Positions 50,714 through 53,930 of a stretch of 53,930 nucleotides of DNA are shown here, in pieces. The stretch's first letter is position 1; each line of letters begins with the position of its first letter. This DNA is from an uncultured Lachnospiraceae bacterium. Its GTDB lineage: Bacteria; Bacillota; Clostridia; Lachnospirales; Lachnospiraceae. The notes under the pieces are model-generated. The model saw nothing but the letters and a program-made list of their open reading frames with translations, did not search any database and was not told the origin of the DNA. Position numbers and translations under genes: made by a program. The stretch spans positions 1-53,930 of the forward strand of contig OMUU01000150.1 of assembly GCA_900314295.1 (NCBI GenBank). The letters are read 5' to 3'.

Positions 50714-52237
50714 TCAGCTTCTTCTGCGTGCAACCACAGATACCATCTCATGTTCGTCTCCTTCAACTGAAATAATATTCAGAGGCGACAGACGGGAATA
50801 AATGCCTGCCAGATGTCCGCCGTACAGATACATCCCTGTCATATTCGCAAAGCTGTGTATCCTCGGGCTCTTCTGTCCCTTCGCCTGCTCCTGCCATGGA
50901 TTATCCCTGTAATCCGTATCCGTATAATCCGCATTCAAGGTTCGATACGGGCTGACATACTCCTGGATCACATACCCCTTCCCCGCACGCTCCTTCAGCA
51001 GTTCCTGCCACTTCTCATCCGTAAGATCCCCGCTGTAGTAAATGCCGTGCGCACCGTAGGAATCCTCCGGCTTCAGAATCCACCTGCAGATCTTCCCGGA
51101 CCTGCAGACCCATTCCGTATGCATAAATTTTTCTTTTGTCAAAAGATCCGGCGTGAGATCCGCCGTATAAGGTACATGCTCCTCAATATACCGGTTCTCC
51201 TCATCCGACAGAAACGCTTTTGTGCGGTCGAGATGAAGAATCTTGAATAAAATCTTGTCATGAACAACCTGCGTGCAGAAGTCGCCGATCAGGCAGACCT
51301 TCCGATCCCTCACAGCCGACAGGAACGGCTCGATTTCCCCGCGGTGATCCAGAATATCACCCGTTACCGCTCTCCGGTAGATCGCATCAATCCGAAAACC
51401 TTCCGGTGTGTACAGATGTTCCCCGTCATATGTCAAACCGCGGATCTCGGCCACACAGGCATCACTTCCCTGCCTTCGAAAGGCCTCTGCGAATGCCTCC
51501 AGCTCTGCAGATGTGATGCTTTTCTCAAGAAAGTCGACCACTGCCACCTGCGGGTGCTCCGGATAATGACCGGCCTGCCTTACCAGGTTCAGGAACACAC
51601 GGACCCACGAATCAAACAGCTCAAAAGGCTCCTGCTCATATCGTTCCGCAAAATCCCGGTACATCTCCGTCTTCCGGTACGCCTCCGTCATGATTCGGTT
51701 CTCGTTCATGGCGCTGCTTCCGTCGGCGTTAAATTCACAGAACTTAAAATCCCCGGTTTCTTCATTCAAAAACATGTCCAGGCGACACAACGGAAGAAGC
51801 ATCGAATACTCCGGTCTTCTGCAGATCATCTCCTCGAGCTCCGCGGGAAAACCGAACAGCTTCCGATAATCCGGATGATCCAGATACTCCCGGATCACCT
51901 TCACCAGAATCTTCCAGGCCGTCTCTCCCGCCTCGCGGACCCTTGAAAAGCCCTGCTCTGTAAAAACCTTTGGAAAATAGAGCATCTTCACGGGGCTTCC
52001 CATATACTTTGCGTCGGAACGCAGGATCTCCTGGTTTTCCTCCTCTCCCGACTTGTCATGTCCTTCCACATCGCTGTAATAGAAGCGCTCCGCCAGATTC
52101 TGGAGCGTAAGACCATTCTCTTCTGTCGTGTCTGATTCCGCAGGCATAGCTTTCTCATTCTCTCCCTTGCACACATACAGACGGCACGGTTCAGGTACCG
52201 CTTCCCGTAAACATGATACGATTTGAGGATAATACAA
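50714..52237 (-). CDS. ATP-grasp protein, glutathionylspermidine-synthase-like
   Basis: About 507 residues resembling circularly permuted ATP-grasp enzymes of the glutathionylspermidine synthase-like group. Visible stretches: FKFCEFNADGSSAMNENRIM (metal/substrate region), VCLIGDFCTQVVHDK, RWILKPEDSYGAHGIYYSGD (nucleotide loop) and GYVIQEYVSPYRT. It would form an amide bond using ATP; the substrates are unknown. The N-terminus is uncertain: the longest frame opens at TTG 52237, another in-frame start is ATG 52147. It is 76 bases upstream of the glutaredoxin-like gene on the same strand, hinting at a thiol- or peptide-related role. Confidence 0.75.
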   Translation of the reverse strand: MYYPQIVSCLREAVPEPCRLYVCKGENEKAMPAESDTTEENGLTLQNLAERFYYSDVEGHDKSGEEENQEILRSDAKYMGSPVKMLYFPKVFTEQGFSRVREAGETAWKILVKVIREYLDHPDYRKLFGFPAELEEMICRRPEYSMLLPLCRLDMFLNEETGDFKFCEFNADGSSAMNENRIMTEAYRKTEMYRDFAERYEQEPFELFDSWVRVFLNLVRQAGHYPEHPQVAVVDFLEKSITSAELEAFAEAFRRQGSDACVAEIRGLTYDGEHLYTPEGFRIDAIYRRAVTGDILDHRGEIEPFLSAVRDRKVCLIGDFCTQVVHDKILFKILHLDRTKAFLSDEENRYIEEHVPYTADLTPDLLTKEKFMHTEWVCRSGKICRWILKPEDSYGAHGIYYSGDLTDEKWQELLKERAGKGYVIQEYVSPYRTLNADYTDTDYRDNPWQEQAKGQKSPRIHSFANMTGMYLYGGHLAGIYSRLSPLNIISVEGDEHEMVSVVARRRS

Positions 52238-52290
52238 ACATGATCAAAATGCAAACGCTCCCCCGCGGCATACCTTCTATTCTGTACTAT

Positions 52291-52340
52291 TCATTACTGT
52301 TCACACGCCACCTGAAACGGCTAAGATTTTACAGTACCTT
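52291..52340 (-). repeat. Repeat B, arm copy abutting the eutP stop
   Basis: On the minus strand, AAGGTACTGTAAAATCTTAG runs into CCGTTTCAGGTGGCGTGTGA and ends ACAGTAATG, nearly identical to bases 37-86 of the window. It begins at the eutP stop codon, so the repeat may have replaced the native 3' end. Confidence 0.75.
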
Positions 52341-52832
52341 TCACGCCCAGTCAGCCAAACCTCTGCTCTGCTTTTCCTTGGCTTCCTCCAAACTGATCTG
52401 CTCAACAGGCAGGCTTAAATATTCCCTGAGCTCCTTCAGCCCCTCGCCGTTCATGTTGTTGATGCAGAAGATTTTTTCACAGCAGCAATTCTCCAGCCAC
52501 TGCCTGATCATAGGCACATTCGCGTACGGGGAATCTATCTTTGTGATGATCCCGATCAGCGGCCGGTTCAGAAACGCGTTGCAGTTCGGCGTAAAGAGCG
52601 AGAAGGGTTCATCCGCGGCCACAACAACCGCGACGACATCCGCCTCAAACGAAAAGCAGGCCAGACCCACCCCGACTTCCTTCGACTCCGCGTATTCTCC
52701 CGGTGTATCGATCACAGAATCCCCGGCATAGGTGTACTGTGTCTTCTTATATACAATTTCCTCTCCCTTCAGAACCTGGGAGAGTGTCGTCTTCCCGGCC
52801 TCACTGCGGCCCATCAGAAACAGTTTTCTCAT
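52341..52832 (-). CDS. eutP: EutP/PduV-type microcompartment GTPase
   Basis: 163 residues. P-loop GRSEAGKTT (8-16), switch/G3 DTPGEY, and G4-like TKID are present; the family hallmark GRSEAGKTTL is intact. EutP/PduV proteins associate with bacterial microcompartments and may link them to the cytoskeleton or have acetate-kinase-like activity. It is four bases after the second EutS-like gene, in one operon. Confidence 0.92.
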   Translation of the reverse strand: MRKLFLMGRSEAGKTTLSQVLKGEEIVYKKTQYTYAGDSVIDTPGEYAESKEVGVGLACFSFEADVVAVVVAADEPFSLFTPNCNAFLNRPLIGIITKIDSPYANVPMIRQWLENCCCEKIFCINNMNGEGLKELREYLSLPVEQISLEEAKEKQSRGLADWA

Positions 52833-52836
52833 TGCT

Positions 52837-53265
52837 TCAGCTTTCCTCTATATCGCAGACATGAAAATGCAGGTCATCCTTAAAAAAAGAGCGTACTCCC
52901 TCAAGCGCTGACCGGACCTCTTCCCGCTTTCCGAGGATGATCACCGTGCCGTTAAACCGGTCCAGAAAACCGATTTCCACATTCGCCGATTTCAGTGAGA
53001 TATCCGCGGCCGGAACCGTGCACTCCCAGGGCGTGAACTTCATGATGCCGATCGCCTCGCCTGTGTGATCCTCACCGGCATGTACCCCGATATGCAGTCC
53101 CAGATTCTGATAGATCTCCCGCCCGGAAGTGCCGATCAGGTGCGCCATCGTCATATCCCTCCCGGGAGTACGAACGCGAACGATCCTCAGCTTCTCCTTT
53201 TTATCCCTGTTTTTCCAGCTGCTGATCCATTTCAACAGTTCTTCATATGTCATTCTGTCAGCCAT
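52837..53265 (-). CDS. EutS/PduU-type BMC shell protein with N-terminal helix
   Basis: 142 residues. The BMC domain (about 28-142) is circularly permuted as in EutS/PduU: KLRIVRVRTPGRDMTMAHLI opens the barrel strand, followed by GEAIGIMKFTPWECTVPAAD and the hexamer-edge region SANVEIGFLDRFNGTVIILG. Compared with EutS it has an extra N-terminal segment of about 25 residues (MTYEELLKWISSWKNRDKKE), predicted amphipathic. ATG 53265 is preferred to GTG 53271 because AGGAG is five bases before it. It is eight bases downstream of the first shell gene. Confidence 0.9.
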   Translation of the reverse strand: MADRMTYEELLKWISSWKNRDKKEKLRIVRVRTPGRDMTMAHLIGTSGREIYQNLGLHIGVHAGEDHTGEAIGIMKFTPWECTVPAADISLKSANVEIGFLDRFNGTVIILGKREEVRSALEGVRSFFKDDLHFHVCDIEES

Positions 53266-53273
53266 AGGCACTC

Positions 53274-53636
53274 CTATCGTTTCGTGACCGGGCAGACAAC
53301 ATAATTCAGCTCATCCCGAAAATAGTCAACCACTGCCGTAATCGCGGCTGTGACATCTGCGATTTCGCCGGAGACGATCAGCGTTCCCGTGAAACGGTCT
53401 GCAAAGCCCAGATAGATATCGCCGCTCTTGACAGCAATATCAGACGCAATGACCGCCGATTCCGGGGGCGTCATATTCATGATGCCGATCGCCGACGATC
53501 CGTAATTTATAGCCGGATTCATGCCAAGCTTCTGATATATGATCGGAGACGGTCCGCCCATGATATGTGCAAGGGTGATCTCCTTGCCGGCCACCGTCTC
53601 CTGTACGATTCGAATCTGTTCATCCCGTTTGTCCAT
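53274..53636 (-). CDS. EutS/PduU-type BMC shell protein
   Basis: A 120-residue circularly permuted BMC-H protein of normal EutS length: IRIVQETVAGKEITLAHIMG, SSAIGIMNMTPPESAVIASD and SGDIYLGFADRFTGTLIVSG. It forms hexamers, usually with a beta-barrel over the pore. GGAGGG is five bases before ATG 53636; a longer in-frame start at 53699 is less likely. First gene of the eutS-eutS-eutP set. Confidence 0.92.
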   Translation of the reverse strand: MDKRDEQIRIVQETVAGKEITLAHIMGGPSPIIYQKLGMNPAINYGSSAIGIMNMTPPESAVIASDIAVKSGDIYLGFADRFTGTLIVSGEIADVTAAITAVVDYFRDELNYVVCPVTKR

Positions 53637-53810
53637 CTGTTCCCTCCGATACGAATACTGAAGCTTTGCTCCGAAGGTCCGTCCGGTCCATTCAACCATC
53701 AGGAAAGCACCGCTTCGAAACAGCCTCTGCTTTTCCTGTCAATTATAACAAGTGAAACCGGAATTGTGAATATGAATGTCGGTCTCATCATGGTATCCGG
53801 AATTTTAACC

Positions 53811-53930
53811 GTTACTGTTCACGCATCACGAAAACGGCTTAGATTTTACAGTACCTTTGTCTGAGCATTACTGGATGTTAAAAGTTTTATCCGTGACTTT
53901 TTCATAAAGTGGATAGCGAGGACTGTCTGA
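53811..53930 (-). repeat. Repeat B copy cut by the window end
   Basis: On the minus strand it reads through the centre segment CAGTCCTCGCTATCCACTT, then CACGGATAAAACTTTTAACA and GGTACTGTAAAATCTAAGCC to GTGAACAGTAAC. It matches 20808-20920, including part of the repeat centre, and the window stops there. The rest of the gap 53637-53810 has no gene. Confidence 0.85.

Overview
The window looks like part of a chromosome from an anaerobic, gut-type Clostridia, most likely Lachnospiraceae. The reasons are inferential: Firmicute-type ribosome binding sites and sigma-A promoters, a YesM/YesN two-component pair, Ktr-type potassium uptake, anaerobe oxidative-stress proteins (rubredoxin, rubrerythrin), a bile salt hydrolase, corrinoid methyl-transfer genes and EutS/EutP microcompartment genes. 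There is no phage, insertion sequence, CRISPR array or rRNA. Both window ends lie in copies of one dispersed repeat (repeat B), in opposite orientation, so the window may be a contig that broke at repeats.

Layout. 0.2-3.7 kb (+): YqeY-like protein, Crp/Fnr regulator, AEC transporter, PTS EIIC-like membrane protein. 3.9-7.9 kb (-): LTA-synthase-like sulfatase and a HAD-PAS-GGDEF fusion. 8.2-9.0 kb (+): purC. 9.4-13.1 kb (-): aminotransferase, pgeF, alpha/beta hydrolase. 13.3-16.6 kb (-): larE-larB-larC, which make the nickel-pincer cofactor; larA is absent. 16.9-20.5 kb (-): NlpC/P60 cell-wall hydrolase, ANTAR regulator, glnA. A tRNA-Ser(CGA) is at 21.0 kb. 21.4-29.9 kb: a sugar ABC transporter (-) divergent from a YesN/YesM-type two-component system (+) that probably controls it. 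30-36 kb (-): methyltetrahydrofolate methyltransferase, corrinoid protein, RACo-type activator and hydantoinase/oxoprolinase-like protein, without the substrate methyltransferase. 36-43.6 kb: eukaryotic-type HisA, rubredoxin, a large membrane-anchored protein with a C39-like tail, an RluA-like pseudouridine synthase with an internal tandem repeat, a rubrerythrin with two rubredoxin-like ends, and a bile salt hydrolase. 43.7-50.2 kb: a monovalent-cation region (KtrB, KtrA, an unlabelled 36-residue membrane peptide, a KdpD-like kinase lacking the KdpD sensor domain, KdpE, and a divergent CPA2 antiporter). 50.4-53.7 kb (-): glutaredoxin-like protein, ATP-grasp protein, EutP GTPase and two EutS/PduU-type shell proteins without an enzyme core.

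The most unusual structure is not a gene. A roughly 96-bp element (repeat A) occurs seven times, always in the same orientation and always directly beyond the intrinsic terminator of a minus-strand gene. It predicts two stem-loops, and base changes between copies keep the pairing when read on the minus strand. Repeat B is MITE-like, with one apparently complete copy at about 20.7-20.9 kb made of two inverted arms. A third repeat (C) and four short tandem arrays also occur, mostly between genes.
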